Notes: generated from the letters alone by a model not told the origin. A DNA stretch of 64,000 nt from a bacterium BMS3Abin14 (GCA_002897695.1 BDTG01000045.1:59862-123861), one strand, 5' to 3'; positions 47,102 through 55,945 are shown, counted from the stretch's first letter. Made by a program: numbers and translations.

Positions 47102-47259
47102 TTCAGTACCTGGTTCCTGGTCCCTGGTTTCCTTACGGCTTCGCCCGGGATTGCTTCGCTCTGGACTCTGCTCGCAATGACTTCGTTTTATTCCTCGCGT
47201 TCCCTGTAGTTCCGTGTCCGATCTTCCCCTCTGGACTCTGGACTCTGGACTCTGGACTA
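47102..47259. repeat. Tandem short repeats (CCTGGTTCCTGG and GGACTCT)
   Basis: ACCTGGTTCCTGGTCCCTGG (47107 on) and CTCTGGACTCTGGACTCTGG (47231 on), plus CTTCGCTCTGGACTCTGC. Intergenic, between the hydratase and the MerR gene. The GGACTCT unit is the reverse complement of the AGAGTCC unit at 42961. Confidence 0.6.
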
Positions 47260-47269
47260 TTACTTCTCC

Positions 47270-47734
47270 CTACCCCTCCCCCATCTTCCCGACAATCCTC
47301 TCCCTGTAGGCAAGGATATCACTTTTGAGAAGGCGAAGGTTCTCCATGCGGGTGTCAATCCTGCGAAGCTGCTCATCGAAGAACTGGACAAGCCGTGGAA
47401 GCACCTTCCTGTTATCGCTGTATTGCCTGTACAGGTCCTCAAGTTCCATCATCTCCGAGAGGGAAAGCCCGAGATGCTTGAGCCTTTTTATGAACTTGAG
47501 CCGCCTGATCGCGTCCGGGCCGAACAGCCTTCGGCCGTTTTTGACCCTGGATACGCTGTCCAGAAGACCAATCTCCTCGTAATAACGGATGGTTCGGGCG
47601 CTGAGACCTACCTCTCTCGCAACCTCGCCAATGGCGAAGGCCGGCTTTCCGTCCCCCGCCCGTTGGCGGGCTTTTTGCGAAGTCATCAACTTTGATTGGG
47701 TGGTAAAAAATCCGTTCATGGTTGAATGCTCCAT
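47270..47734 (-). CDS. MerR-family transcriptional regulator
   Basis: 154 residues. The MerR winged-helix domain (AFAIGEVAREVGLSARTIRYYEEIGLLD, then VKNGRRLFGPDAIRRLKFIKR) is preceded by an N-terminal extension of about 30 residues, part of which (MNGFFTTQSK) is encoded by the dispersed repeat. The C-terminal part is a coiled-coil dimer helix. No Cys-rich metal site is apparent, so it is more like the regulators of acyl-CoA breakdown than the metal type. Translation may start at 47734 (TAATG overlap with the CBS gene) or at 47719. Confidence 0.85.
   Translation of the reverse strand: MEHSTMNGFFTTQSKLMTSQKARQRAGDGKPAFAIGEVAREVGLSARTIRYYEEIGLLDSVSRVKNGRRLFGPDAIRRLKFIKRLKHLGLSLSEMMELEDLYRQYSDNRKVLPRLVQFFDEQLRRIDTRMENLRLLKSDILAYRERIVGKMGEG
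47665..47722. repeat. Dispersed TTTTTTACGACC element, copy 2 (two inverted halves)
   Basis: GCTTTTTGCGAAGTCATCAAC followed by TTTGATTGGGTGGTAAAAAATCC: two inverted halves, of which the second equals the 44588 copy. It encodes residues in the N-terminus of the MerR protein. Confidence 0.55.
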
Positions 47735-48381
47735 TATTCAATCTTATTCACTGACCTGACTGTGAATCCCTTGCCCTCCAGTATTTCGATTACGCCCGTC
47801 ACGTCAGTGTCGTCCAGGTGGAGAATGACTGTCTGACGGCCAGGGAGAGGGCTCTCGATGGAGATCAGGCTCTTGATGGTTTTCCCCTCATCTTTGGCGG
47901 CTTTGACAATATCGACCAGAAGCTCACCCTTCCCCCTGGCGAGCTCCAATGTGATCCTGACGCCTGCCCCTTCCATCCCAAGTATCTTCATCAGTATCCT
48001 GAACATGTCATTATTGGTCAGAATTCCCAGCAGTTTTTCCCCCTCCACTACGGGCATAGCTCCAATTCGCCTGGTCTGCATTGTGTGCGCGACGTCCTCC
48101 ACGTGAGAGTCGGGACTGCAGGTGATCACATCTTTCTTCATGAGCTCACTGACCTTCATCTTCGACAGAAGAAAGTTGATTTCCCGTTTTGACAGATCTG
48201 TAGCCTTTGAAGGGGCAGCATCCCTGAGGGTGTTTCGACTTATAATTCCCACGAGCTGACCGTTTTCCACGACAGGCACATGACGTATCCCTTCGGTCTG
48301 CATGGTCTTGGCAACATCGATAACGAAGTCATCGGGACGGGCGGTAGCAACCGCCTTGGTCATATAATCTCTGGCAAGCAT
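47734..48381 (-). CDS. CBS-pair domain protein with C-terminal ACT-like domain (AcuB-like)
   Basis: 215 residues. Two CBS modules: ARDYMTKAVATARPDDFVID and KVSELMKKDVITCSPDSHVEDVA with VVENGQLVGIISRN and VVEGEKLLGILTNND. The C-terminal part (from about 140, GVRITLELARGKGELLVDIV) resembles an ACT domain. AcuB-type proteins are thought to sense adenine nucleotides and to affect acetyl-CoA use. AAGGGG is seven bases before the ATG. It is followed by the MerR gene with an overlapping start. Confidence 0.88.
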   Translation of the reverse strand: MLARDYMTKAVATARPDDFVIDVAKTMQTEGIRHVPVVENGQLVGIISRNTLRDAAPSKATDLSKREINFLLSKMKVSELMKKDVITCSPDSHVEDVAHTMQTRRIGAMPVVEGEKLLGILTNNDMFRILMKILGMEGAGVRITLELARGKGELLVDIVKAAKDEGKTIKSLISIESPLPGRQTVILHLDDTDVTGVIEILEGKGFTVRSVNKIE

Positions 48382-48449
48382 CGTGACACCCCTTTCCCTT
48401 TGTTATTCGGCGCCGGCAATTCCCTTCGCCAGGCTCCACCCCCACCTCT

Positions 48450-48478
48450 GTTTCTCCCCCTCGAGAGGGGGAGAAAGC
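48450..48478. repeat. CCCTC/GAGGG palindrome
   Basis: TTTCTCCCCCTCGAGAGGGGGAGAAAG, split here as TTTCTCCCCCTC and GAGAGGGGGAGAAAG; near-perfect self-complementary hairpin of the same class as 8163 and 25296. Confidence 0.55.
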
Positions 48479-48511
48479 AATGAGCGCGTTGATGACTTTT
48501 GTAGTAGTCGC

Positions 48512-48524
48512 CAAACATTGTTTG
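48512..48524. promoter_or_regulatory. Palindrome CAAACA-T-TGTTTG upstream of the CBS gene
   Basis: Perfect 6-bp arms with one central base, about 130 bases before the CBS start. Shares the core AAACAnTGTTT with 48731 and with the ligase promoter at 41431. Confidence 0.45.
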
Positions 48525-48675
48525 AACATTTTTTCCAAGTTCAACCGGGACAGCCTTGCGACCTTGAAAGACTACCGTCTGGAAGTCAGAGTGTCAACAC
48601 AAACGCCGCACTTTACGTTAACTGGAATGTGGCATTGACAGGGAACGTCGGCCCCCTTTTTAACCGGCTTTGCCC

Positions 48676-48705
48676 TTGACAGTTGAAGCGCAAATAGCGT
48701 AACTG
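48676..48705 (+). promoter_or_regulatory. Candidate promoter of the livG operon
   Basis: TTGACA (48676-48681), 18-bp spacer, TAACTG (48700-48705, weak). It lies upstream of the 48731 palindrome and leaves a leader of about 110 bases. Another TTGACA is at 48635. Confidence 0.35.
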
Positions 48706-48730
48706 TATGGGACTTTTATCCAGGCAATAA

Positions 48731-48745
48731 TAAAACAATGTTTTA
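48731..48745. promoter_or_regulatory. Perfect operator-like palindrome TAAAACA-A-TGTTTTA
   Basis: 7-bp arms around one central base, 77 bases before the livG start. A near copy lies in the ligase operon promoter (41431-41445). Probable binding site of a dimeric regulator. The source regulator is unknown; the two IclR proteins, the MerR protein or a gene elsewhere are candidates. Confidence 0.55.
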
Positions 48746-48821
48746 GCGCTGGGATGGCGATTCACCTGGGATTTTATTCGTCAGGGGGTGCCTCCATCCA
48801 ACATCCGGGAGGTTTCCACCT

Positions 48822-49592
48822 TTGCCGATTATTGAGCTGAAGGACGTCTATCTGCACTTCGGCGGGATCATGGCCTTGAACGGCATTAATTTCCATGTGC
48901 GCAAAGGGGAAATTTTCGCCATCATAGGTCCAAACGGCGCCGGCAAAACAAGCATATTCAACTGTATCTCCGGCCTTTATCACCCCGATCGGGGCAGCAT
49001 CTTTTTCAAAAACAAAGAGATTTCCAAACTTTCCCCTCATCAAAGGGCACGGCTTGGACTGGCCCGGAGTTTTCAGAACATTGAACTGTTCCGCGGGATG
49101 TCGGTTATCGACAACCTCATGCTGGGACGGCACATCCACATGAAAACGGAACTTATTACCGGTGGTTTCTTTTTCGGGAAAGCCCGCAGGGAGGAGATCC
49201 GGAACAGGGAGATTGTAGAGGAGATCATCGATTTTCTTGAGATCCAGAAAATCCGCAAGGAGACTGTGGGCACGTTGGCCTACGGACTTCAGAAGCGGGT
49301 GGAACTGGGAAGAGCCCTTGCCCTCAGCCCTGAGGTGCTGCTTCTCGATGAACCCATGGCCGGGATGAACGCGGAGGAAACAGAGGACATGGCCCGTTTC
49401 ATCCTGGACATCAACGAGGAACGGGACATTACGGTCGTGCTCATCGAACACGATATGGGAGTAGTCATGGACATCTCCGACCGGATATGCACCCTCGATT
49501 TCGGACTCAAGATCGCTGAAGGACGGCCTGAGGAAATCCAGGCCGACCCAAAGGTCGTCAGCGCCTACCTGGGTGATGATGAGGAACTGTAG
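48822..49592 (+). CDS. livG: Branched-chain amino-acid-type ABC transporter, ATP-binding protein LivG
   Basis: 256 residues. Walker A GPNGAGKTS, a family signature LAYGLQKRVELGRALAL, Walker B LLLDEPMAGMN. It begins with TTG (GGGAGG nine bases upstream). With the LivHM permeases, LivK and LivF it forms a HAAT-type uptake system. Following it is an acyl-CoA synthetase, so the substrate may be a carboxylic or aromatic acid more than an amino acid. Confidence 0.93.
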   Translation: MPIIELKDVYLHFGGIMALNGINFHVRKGEIFAIIGPNGAGKTSIFNCISGLYHPDRGSIFFKNKEISKLSPHQRARLGLARSFQNIELFRGMSVIDNLMLGRHIHMKTELITGGFFFGKARREEIRNREIVEEIIDFLEIQKIRKETVGTLAYGLQKRVELGRALALSPEVLLLDEPMAGMNAEETEDMARFILDINEERDITVVLIEHDMGVVMDISDRICTLDFGLKIAEGRPEEIQADPKVVSAYLGDDEEL

Positions 49593-49660
49593 ATTGGGAC
49601 ATGACTGAGAAAAGCCGGAATAAATCAATGACCTGCAACGCGGGTTGTTGATTTGTAACA

Positions 49661-49690
49661 GGTGGACTTTTTGCGAGGTTATCAAAATTG
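49661..49690. repeat. Dispersed element, copy 3
   Basis: GGTGGACTTTTTGCGAGGTTATCAAAATTG (49661 on), the same family as 47665; the TTG start codon of the acyl-CoA synthetase gene and its GAGG site are inside this copy. Confidence 0.5.
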
Positions 49691-51637
49691 TTCCGCAAAA
49701 AAAACAGACAGCCGGTTAACAACCTGGACATAAGGGCACGGGATACCCTCCCGAGGCTTCTGGTCAGAAATGCGCGCCGCTACGGCGACAGGAAGATCGC
49801 CCTCAGGGAAAAGGAGTTCGGCATCTGGCAGACCTTCACCTGGAAGGACTACCTGGAGCATGTCAGGTTTTTTTGCCTCGGGCTGATAAGCCTGGGGCTT
49901 GAAAAGAACGACAAGGTTGCCATGATTGGGGATAACAGGCCCGAGTGGGTATTTGCAGAGCTGGCCGCTCAGTGCGCCGGTGCGGTTCCCCTTGGGATCT
50001 ACCAGGACTCCACGCCCAAGGAGGTGGGATACGTAATAGACCACTCCGATGCCAAGTTCGTTGTGGCCGAGGATCAGGAACAGGTGGACAAGATTCTGGA
50101 ACTGCGGGATTCAATCCCCAAGGTACAGAGGGTCATATACACCGATCCCAAGGGGATGAGGAGCTACGATGATGAGTTTCTCCTCGAATTTAAGAAAGTT
50201 GAGGATCTCGGCCGGGATCTTCATGCCAGAGACCCGGATCTTTTCAGGGGGGTGGTCTCCGCGGGCACCGGGGAGGATATCGCTCTGATCGCGTATACTT
50301 CTGGAACGACCGGTCTTCCAAAGGGATCCATGCTGTCACATACCAACATACTCAAGATGGCCGGCAACCTCATCAGGGTGGACCCGAAATATACCGATGA
50401 CGAATTCGTCTCATTCCTGCCCCTTCCCTGGATAGGCGAACAGATGATGAGCGTTGGGAGCGCTCTTCTGGTCGGGTTTACGGTGAATTTTCCGGAGGAA
50501 CCGGAAACCGTCCAGGAGAACATCAGGGAGATCGGCCCGAACGTCATGTTCTCGCCTCCCCGCATATGGGAGAACCTGGCCGCCTCGGTCCAGGTCAAGA
50601 TCATGGACGCCTCCCCCCTCAAGAGGCTTGCGTTTAATCTAGCCCTGCCCATCGGATACAAAATGGCCGACTGCAGCTTCGAAAAGAGAAAACCGTCCCT
50701 TGTCCTGCGCATCCAGTATTTGCTCGCCTACCTGCTTGCCTTCAGGGCGCTGAAGGATCGCCTCGGGTTTTCCCGTCTGCGATCGGCATCAACCGGCGGA
50801 GCCGCCCTGGGGCCCGATACCTTTCGGTTTTTCCACGGGCTGGGCGTAAATCTCAAACAGATCTACGGCCAGACCGAGATCTCGGGAATTTCCTGCATCC
50901 ATTACGACGGCGATGTCAATTTTGACTCGGTGGGCAAACCCATTCCCGAAACGGAGATAGCCATCTCCCCCGACGGGGAGATCCTCTCCCGCAGCCCCAG
51001 CGTATTTCGAGGGTATTACAAGAACGACGAGGCCACGGCAGAGACGGTAAAGGACGGCTGGCTTCACTCGGGGGATGCGGGACACTTCACTGATGATGGC
51101 CACCTCGTGGTTATAGACCGGATCAAGGACGTAATGCAGATGTCCGATCGGACCATGTTCTCGCCCCAGTTCATCGAAAACAAGCTCAAGTTTTCGCCAT
51201 ACATCAAGGAAGCCGTGGTAATCGGGGACCAGAGAAAATTCATCACAGCTATTGTAAATATCGACATGGAAATCGTGGGAAAATGGGCTGAGAAGAACAG
51301 AACGAGCTACACGACCTATACCGACCTCTCGTCCAAGCCCGTGGTCTACGGCCTCATCGAAGGCGAGATCAGGAAAGTCAACCTGGACCTGTATCGGATC
51401 AACAAGGCTTCAGTCATCGCCAAGTTTGTCCTGCTTTACAAGGAGCTTGACGCCGACGATGACGAACTGACCAGAACGCAAAAAGTTCGTCGGGGATTTA
51501 TCGGTGAACGCTACAGGGATGTTATCGAGGCCATGTATACGGACATGGAATCCGTGCCCATCGACACAACCATCAAATTCCAGGACGGTCGGACAACCAG
51601 GATCAAGACGACCGTTGCCGTCCGAACCATGAATTGA
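49688..51637 (+). CDS. Long-chain-type acyl-CoA synthetase (AMP-forming)
   Basis: 649 residues. ATP loop YTSGTTGLPKGSMLSH, A5-type YGQTEISG, DGWLHSGDAGHFTDDG with the hinge, then KDVMQMSDRTMFSPQFIE. It resembles the FACL group acting on long or aromatic acids. The start is TTG with a weak GAGG nine bases upstream, both inside a dispersed repeat. Its place between livG and livH suggests that the imported acid is directly activated. Confidence 0.93.
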   Translation: MFRKKNRQPVNNLDIRARDTLPRLLVRNARRYGDRKIALREKEFGIWQTFTWKDYLEHVRFFCLGLISLGLEKNDKVAMIGDNRPEWVFAELAAQCAGAVPLGIYQDSTPKEVGYVIDHSDAKFVVAEDQEQVDKILELRDSIPKVQRVIYTDPKGMRSYDDEFLLEFKKVEDLGRDLHARDPDLFRGVVSAGTGEDIALIAYTSGTTGLPKGSMLSHTNILKMAGNLIRVDPKYTDDEFVSFLPLPWIGEQMMSVGSALLVGFTVNFPEEPETVQENIREIGPNVMFSPPRIWENLAASVQVKIMDASPLKRLAFNLALPIGYKMADCSFEKRKPSLVLRIQYLLAYLLAFRALKDRLGFSRLRSASTGGAALGPDTFRFFHGLGVNLKQIYGQTEISGISCIHYDGDVNFDSVGKPIPETEIAISPDGEILSRSPSVFRGYYKNDEATAETVKDGWLHSGDAGHFTDDGHLVVIDRIKDVMQMSDRTMFSPQFIENKLKFSPYIKEAVVIGDQRKFITAIVNIDMEIVGKWAEKNRTSYTTYTDLSSKPVVYGLIEGEIRKVNLDLYRINKASVIAKFVLLYKELDADDDELTRTQKVRRGFIGERYRDVIEAMYTDMESVPIDTTIKFQDGRTTRIKTTVAVRTMN

Positions 51638-51645
51638 TGATTTAA

Positions 51646-51672
51646 GATGAATGGATTTTTTACGACCCTACC
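51646..51672. repeat. Dispersed element, copy 4
   Basis: GATGAATGGATTTTTTACGACCC (51647 on), the clearest copy. It lies between the synthetase and livH genes. Confidence 0.6.
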
Positions 51673-51694
51673 AGTATATAAGGACTGACGGAAA

Positions 51695-52588
51695 ATGCAG
51701 GAGTTCTGGTTCTTTTTACAGCTGATCGTCCAGGGGCTCGCCATCGGAAGCGTCTACAGCCTTGTAGCCCTCGGATTCGTCCTGATCTACAAGGCATCAT
51801 CGGTTATCAACTTTGCCCAGGGTGAACTCCTTATGGTTGGGGCCTACGTGTGCCTGTCCCTGATCGTGCAGTTTCACCTCCCCTTCTGGGCGGGGTTCCT
51901 TCTGACCATGGTATTTTCAGTTGTCCTCGCTCTCGCCATTGAGAGGCTGGTCCTCAGGCCGATGATCGGTGAACCGATTATCTCCACTATCATGGTGACG
52001 ATCGGCCTTGCGCTCGTCCTCAAGTCCTCTGTCGCGGCGCTGTGGGGAACGCAGATCAAGGTATTCCCAACCATCTTTCCACAGGCGCCGGTTCGCTTTG
52101 GAGAGGTCGTCGTATCACAGGTCTATATCTACACATTCGCCGCGTCCATCATATTCCTTATCATCTTCGCCCTCTTCTTCAAGTACTCCCGCATGGGAAT
52201 AGCCATGAGGGCCACAGCCAACAGCAACCAGGTGGCTCTTTCCATGGGGATCTCGGTCAAGAAGATCTTTGCCATCTCCTGGTGCGTGGCGGCTGTGGTG
52301 TCGGCGGTAGGAGGAATCCTCATCGGCAATATCAACGGGGTCAATGTTACTCTTTCCGATGTGGGCCTTAAGGTTTTCCCGGCCGTCATCCTGGGTGGGC
52401 TGGACAGCATCCCCGGAGCGGTCCTGGGCGGGCTGATCATCGGCATCCTTGAGAACCTGTCGGGCGGCTATCTCGATCACTTCTTCGGTGGAGGTGTCAA
52501 AGAGGTGGCGCCTTTCGTGATCCTGGTCATTATCCTCATGATCAAGCCCTATGGCCTCTTCGGCACAGAGGAAATAGAGAGGGTTTAA
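51695..52588 (+). CDS. livH: Branched-chain-type ABC transporter permease LivH
   Basis: 297 residues, about eight transmembrane helices. Family features: QGLAIGSVYSLVALGFVLIYKASSVINFAQGELLMVGAY at the start, and VVSAVGGILIGNINGV near the end. It forms the membrane channel with LivM. Six bases separate it from livM; the start is preceded by a weak GACGG. Confidence 0.94.
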   Translation: MQEFWFFLQLIVQGLAIGSVYSLVALGFVLIYKASSVINFAQGELLMVGAYVCLSLIVQFHLPFWAGFLLTMVFSVVLALAIERLVLRPMIGEPIISTIMVTIGLALVLKSSVAALWGTQIKVFPTIFPQAPVRFGEVVVSQVYIYTFAASIIFLIIFALFFKYSRMGIAMRATANSNQVALSMGISVKKIFAISWCVAAVVSAVGGILIGNINGVNVTLSDVGLKVFPAVILGGLDSIPGAVLGGLIIGILENLSGGYLDHFFGGGVKEVAPFVILVIILMIKPYGLFGTEEIERV

Positions 52589-52593
52589 CCATA

Positions 52594-53661
52594 ATGCAGC
52601 AGTGCGGGATCTTCCACGAAAACTACAAAAAAGACATGGCGATATTCCAGACCCCCTTCATCAAAGTCTGGATGGCCTTGTTTTTCATCTTTCTCGCCAC
52701 ATTCCCATTCATCGCCCACCCAATCAATTCCATCATTGGAATCAACACCCTATACCTCGCCAACCTTATCGGGATATACATTATCGGAGCCCAGGGGCTG
52801 AACATCCTCACCGGGTATACCGGCCAGATTTCGCTGGGGCACGGTGCATTCATGGGAGTCGGGGCCTATGCTTCCGCCATCCTGACCATGAGACTGGGGT
52901 TTCCCTTCTGGATCGCACTGCCCCTCGCCGGCCTCATTACAGCCGTCATCGGGATGATTTTCGGCATCCCTTCGCTCAGGCTGAAGGGCCTTTATCTTGC
53001 CATCGCCACCATGGCAGCCCAATTCATCATTGAATATGGCATGCGGAACTGGACTGCCCTGACGGGCGGCAGCGCCGGGATGACCGTCAGGCCCCCCTCA
53101 TTTTTCGGAATACTTCTGGATACCGACCGCTCCTACTACTACCTCATATATTTCTTTGTGATTCTGGCGACCCTTTACACCAAGAATGTCACCAGGACCC
53201 GTCCGGGACGTGCGTTCGTGGCCATCCGGGACCGGTACCTTTCCGCTGAAGTAATGGGGGTAAACGTATGGTTGTACCGAATCCTCTCCTTCGGTGTCAG
53301 TTCATTCATGGTGGGGATAGCCGGAAGCCTGTGGGCACACTACGTACTTGTGGTATCCGACGAGCATTTCGGCATCTGGCTTTCGGTCCAATATCTGGCC
53401 ATGATCATCATCGGAGGGATGGGACATGTCCTGGGGGCCATCTACGGAGCCATATTCATGACGGTTCTCCCGGAATTGCTCCGCATTCCCGAACACGCCC
53501 TTACCACCGTCTATCCCGACATATTCGCCATTTTTAACAGTTTGAGGGACGGGGTGTTCGGGCTGATTATCATCCTGTTCCTCATCTTCGAGCCTGATGG
53601 CCTTGCAGCACGATGGCATACCATAAGAAATTACTGGAAGCTTTGGCCATTTTCGTATTAA
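52594..53661 (+). CDS. livM: Branched-chain-type ABC transporter permease LivM
   Basis: 355 residues with about ten transmembrane segments. GLNILTGYTGQISLGHGAFMGVGAYASAIL and the EAA-like loop MRNWTALTGGSAGMTVRPP identify LivM. A short hydrophilic N-terminus of about 15 residues is followed by the first segment; a start at codon 15 is possible. Confidence 0.93.
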   Translation: MQQCGIFHENYKKDMAIFQTPFIKVWMALFFIFLATFPFIAHPINSIIGINTLYLANLIGIYIIGAQGLNILTGYTGQISLGHGAFMGVGAYASAILTMRLGFPFWIALPLAGLITAVIGMIFGIPSLRLKGLYLAIATMAAQFIIEYGMRNWTALTGGSAGMTVRPPSFFGILLDTDRSYYYLIYFFVILATLYTKNVTRTRPGRAFVAIRDRYLSAEVMGVNVWLYRILSFGVSSFMVGIAGSLWAHYVLVVSDEHFGIWLSVQYLAMIIIGGMGHVLGAIYGAIFMTVLPELLRIPEHALTTVYPDIFAIFNSLRDGVFGLIIILFLIFEPDGLAARWHTIRNYWKLWPFSY

Positions 53662-53687
53662 CCTGTGCTAATCTCGTAAAGAGCCGC

Positions 53688-53712
53688 TGGTGGTTTTTTA
53701 CGACCATATCAA
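53688..53712. repeat. Dispersed element, copy 5
   Basis: GGTGGTTTTTTACGACCATATC (53688 on), between livM and livK. Confidence 0.6.
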
Positions 53713-53783
53713 GTGATCCGGGATTTGCGATCATATTGGTACCGGGGGGATAACATTCACCGAGTAGAAAAAGGAGGTTTGCC

Positions 53784-55001
53784 ATGAGCAGACGAGTTTT
53801 AAGATCCAGATGGACCATCTGTGCGGTTGCGGCCCTTACGACCATGGCCCTCGGCGTGTTCGGTTGCGCCAAGGCCCCGGAAAAGACCGTCCAGCCGATC
53901 CTGGTCGGCGGTATTTTCGACACCTCCGGCCCGACGTCAGGGGTTGGAAAGGATTACGCACAGGGAGCTGTGGACGCGGCCGAATACATCAACGCTCACG
54001 GCGGGGTGAACGGGCGCGATATCGAGCTCATCGCCAATGACTATGGGTACAAGATCCCTGAGGCCGTCTCCCTTTACAAAACCTACAAGGACAAGGGAGT
54101 ATTCATTATCCAGGGGTGGGGAACCGGAGACACGAATGCCCTTAAGGAACAGGTCAACAAGGACAAGATTGTTTACATGTCGGCGTCCTACGACTCCCTC
54201 CTCAACGACCCGGCAAAAACACCCTATAACTTCTATGTCGGGACAAGCTACGGGGATGCCATCCGTGGAGCCATGCAGTACATTTCAGACTCCTGGACCG
54301 ATTCCGTGCGGAAACCAAAGGTGGTCTTTATCTATCCCGACCATCCCTACGGCAAGAATCCCATCCCCGCTGGAAAGGCGATGGCCGAAGCCCTCGGTTT
54401 TGACATCGGCCCTGATCAGTTCGTTCCCCTTAACGCCAAGGAGGCCACCAGTCAGCTGGCCAACATGAAGAGGTTCAATCCCGACTGGGCCTGGATCGGG
54501 GGCACGTCCCCATCCGCGGCGGTCATCATCAAGGACGCCGCCAAGCTGGGTCTTACCACCAAGTTCATCATCAACGTCTGGGGCTTCGATGAGAACCTGA
54601 CGAAAATGGCCGGTGATGCGGCCAATGGCCGAACCTACGGCATGGGCCCATTCGCCATGTGGGGCGCGGACGTCCCCGGCATGAAAGCTCCCATGGAGAT
54701 GGCCAAGAGCAAAAACCCCGACGCGGTCCACACTGTTCACTATATTCAGTCCTGGACCTCTATGAACGTCATGTGGGAGGCCATGAAGAGGGCAAAAACA
54801 CTTGACGGCCCCGGCCTTAAAGCGGCCCTGGAGACCCTCAAGGACTTCGACACCGGTGGGCTTACAGCACCCATCACATTCACCGCAACGGACCACAGGC
54901 CCAACACAACCCTGAATGTTAACATGATCAACGACGAAGGTAAGATTGAACTCGTAAAATCAATCACGCTCGAGCGCAAGCCCGAGTGGCTGGGCAAGTA
55001 G
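53784..55001 (+). CDS. ABC transporter substrate-binding lipoprotein (LivK-like)
   Basis: 405 residues. A lipoprotein signal (AALTTMALGVFGC, lipid-linked Cys near residue 28) and a periplasmic-binding type I fold: ILVGGIFDTSGPTSGVGKDYAQGAVDAAEYIN. Strong AAGGAGG before the ATG. It binds the substrate for the liv system. The mature protein shows many Trp/Tyr residues (for example IQSWTSMNVMWEAMKRA) that could fit an aromatic ligand. A strong terminator-like hairpin follows, which would make this the most abundant message of the operon. Confidence 0.92.
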   Translation: MSRRVLRSRWTICAVAALTTMALGVFGCAKAPEKTVQPILVGGIFDTSGPTSGVGKDYAQGAVDAAEYINAHGGVNGRDIELIANDYGYKIPEAVSLYKTYKDKGVFIIQGWGTGDTNALKEQVNKDKIVYMSASYDSLLNDPAKTPYNFYVGTSYGDAIRGAMQYISDSWTDSVRKPKVVFIYPDHPYGKNPIPAGKAMAEALGFDIGPDQFVPLNAKEATSQLANMKRFNPDWAWIGGTSPSAAVIIKDAAKLGLTTKFIINVWGFDENLTKMAGDAANGRTYGMGPFAMWGADVPGMKAPMEMAKSKNPDAVHTVHYIQSWTSMNVMWEAMKRAKTLDGPGLKAALETLKDFDTGGLTAPITFTATDHRPNTTLNVNMINDEGKIELVKSITLERKPEWLGK

Positions 55002-55007
55002 GAACCC

Positions 55008-55043
55008 AAAAGGCGTGGGCGGCTCGTGCCGCCCACGCCTTTT
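55008..55043 (+). terminator. Strong hairpin between the substrate-binding protein and livF genes
   Basis: Perfect 16-bp stem AAAAGGCGTGGGCGGC / GCCGCCCACGCCTTTT with a TCGT loop, ending in TTTT. It is bidirectional in form. It probably lets part of the transcription through to livF. Confidence 0.8.
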
Positions 55044-55111
55044 CAGGATCTGGTATCTGGATCCTTGATCCCAAAAACGCTTTAACAGCAGTCAAACCGG
55101 GAAAACCACCG

Positions 55112-55945
55112 ATGTCCGATCCGGCCGTAAATAAAGAAAAAGCCCAACCAACTCTTTCGCTGAACAATGTCGAGGTTATTTATGACGACGTTATCCTGGT
55201 CCTCAAGGGGATGTCCCTGGAGGTCCGCGAGGGTCAGATAGTAGCCCTTCTCGGCGGCAATGGGGCTGGAAAATCCACCACCCTCAAGGCCATCTCCGGC
55301 CTTTTAAAGGGCGAGGAGGGCAAAGTTACCGACGGTTCCATCCATTTCATGGGGGAGAGGATCGACAATACCGATCCTGAGGACATTGTCAGGAAAGGCA
55401 TCTTCCAGGTCATGGAGGGCCGCAGGGTTTTTGACGATCTCTCCGTTGACGAGAACCTCATCGCCGGGGCCCACACCAGGAAAGACTGGGCTGCCGCAAA
55501 ACGGGATATGCAGATGGTCTTCCAATACTTTCCGCGGCTGGTCGACAGACGCGACACCCTCGCCGGCTATCTTTCCGGGGGGGAGCAGCAGATGCTCGCC
55601 ATAGGACGGGCGCTGATGGCACGGCCGAAACTCATGCTGCTGGACGAGCCGTCTCTGGGGCTTGCGCCCCTGCTGGTCAAGGAGATCTTCGGTATCATCA
55701 GGAGGATCAATCAGGATGAGGGCACCACCATCCTGCTGGTGGAACAGAACGCCCGGATCGCTCTGTCTATCTCCGATTACGGATATATCATGGAGAACGG
55801 GAAGATCGTCCTCGACGACCCCGTGGACAAGCTCAGGGAAAATGAGGACGTCAAGGAGTTCTACCTGGGGCTGTCAAAAGTCGGTGAGAAGAAGAGCTAC
55901 CGGGACGTCAAACACTACCGCCGGCGCAAGCGCTGGCTATCCTAG
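55112..55945 (+). CDS. livF: Branched-chain-type ABC transporter, ATP-binding protein LivF
   Basis: About 277 residues from ATG 55112; the frame is open further but contains only the terminator hairpin. Walker A GGNGAGKSTT, signature LSGGEQQMLAIGRAL, Walker B LMLLDEPSLGLAP. An unusual C-terminal extension of about 25 residues is basic (YRDVKHYRRRKRWLS). Partner of LivG. Confidence 0.93.
   Translation: MSDPAVNKEKAQPTLSLNNVEVIYDDVILVLKGMSLEVREGQIVALLGGNGAGKSTTLKAISGLLKGEEGKVTDGSIHFMGERIDNTDPEDIVRKGIFQVMEGRRVFDDLSVDENLIAGAHTRKDWAAAKRDMQMVFQYFPRLVDRRDTLAGYLSGGEQQMLAIGRALMARPKLMLLDEPSLGLAPLLVKEIFGIIRRINQDEGTTILLVEQNARIALSISDYGYIMENGKIVLDDPVDKLRENEDVKEFYLGLSKVGEKKSYRDVKHYRRRKRWLS

Larger units (their letters stand above)
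48382..48821. other. Divergent intergenic region (440 bases) between CBS and livG genes
   Basis: Contains a CCCTC-rich hairpin (48450-48478), two AAACA-N-TGTTT palindromes (48512-48524 and 48731-48745) and several TTGACA-type elements for both directions. No gene is supported. This is the control region for both operons. Confidence 0.6.

Noticed and set aside
54986-55111. N-terminal extension of LivF
   Set aside because: The frame runs through the terminator hairpin; ATG 55112 fits the family start.
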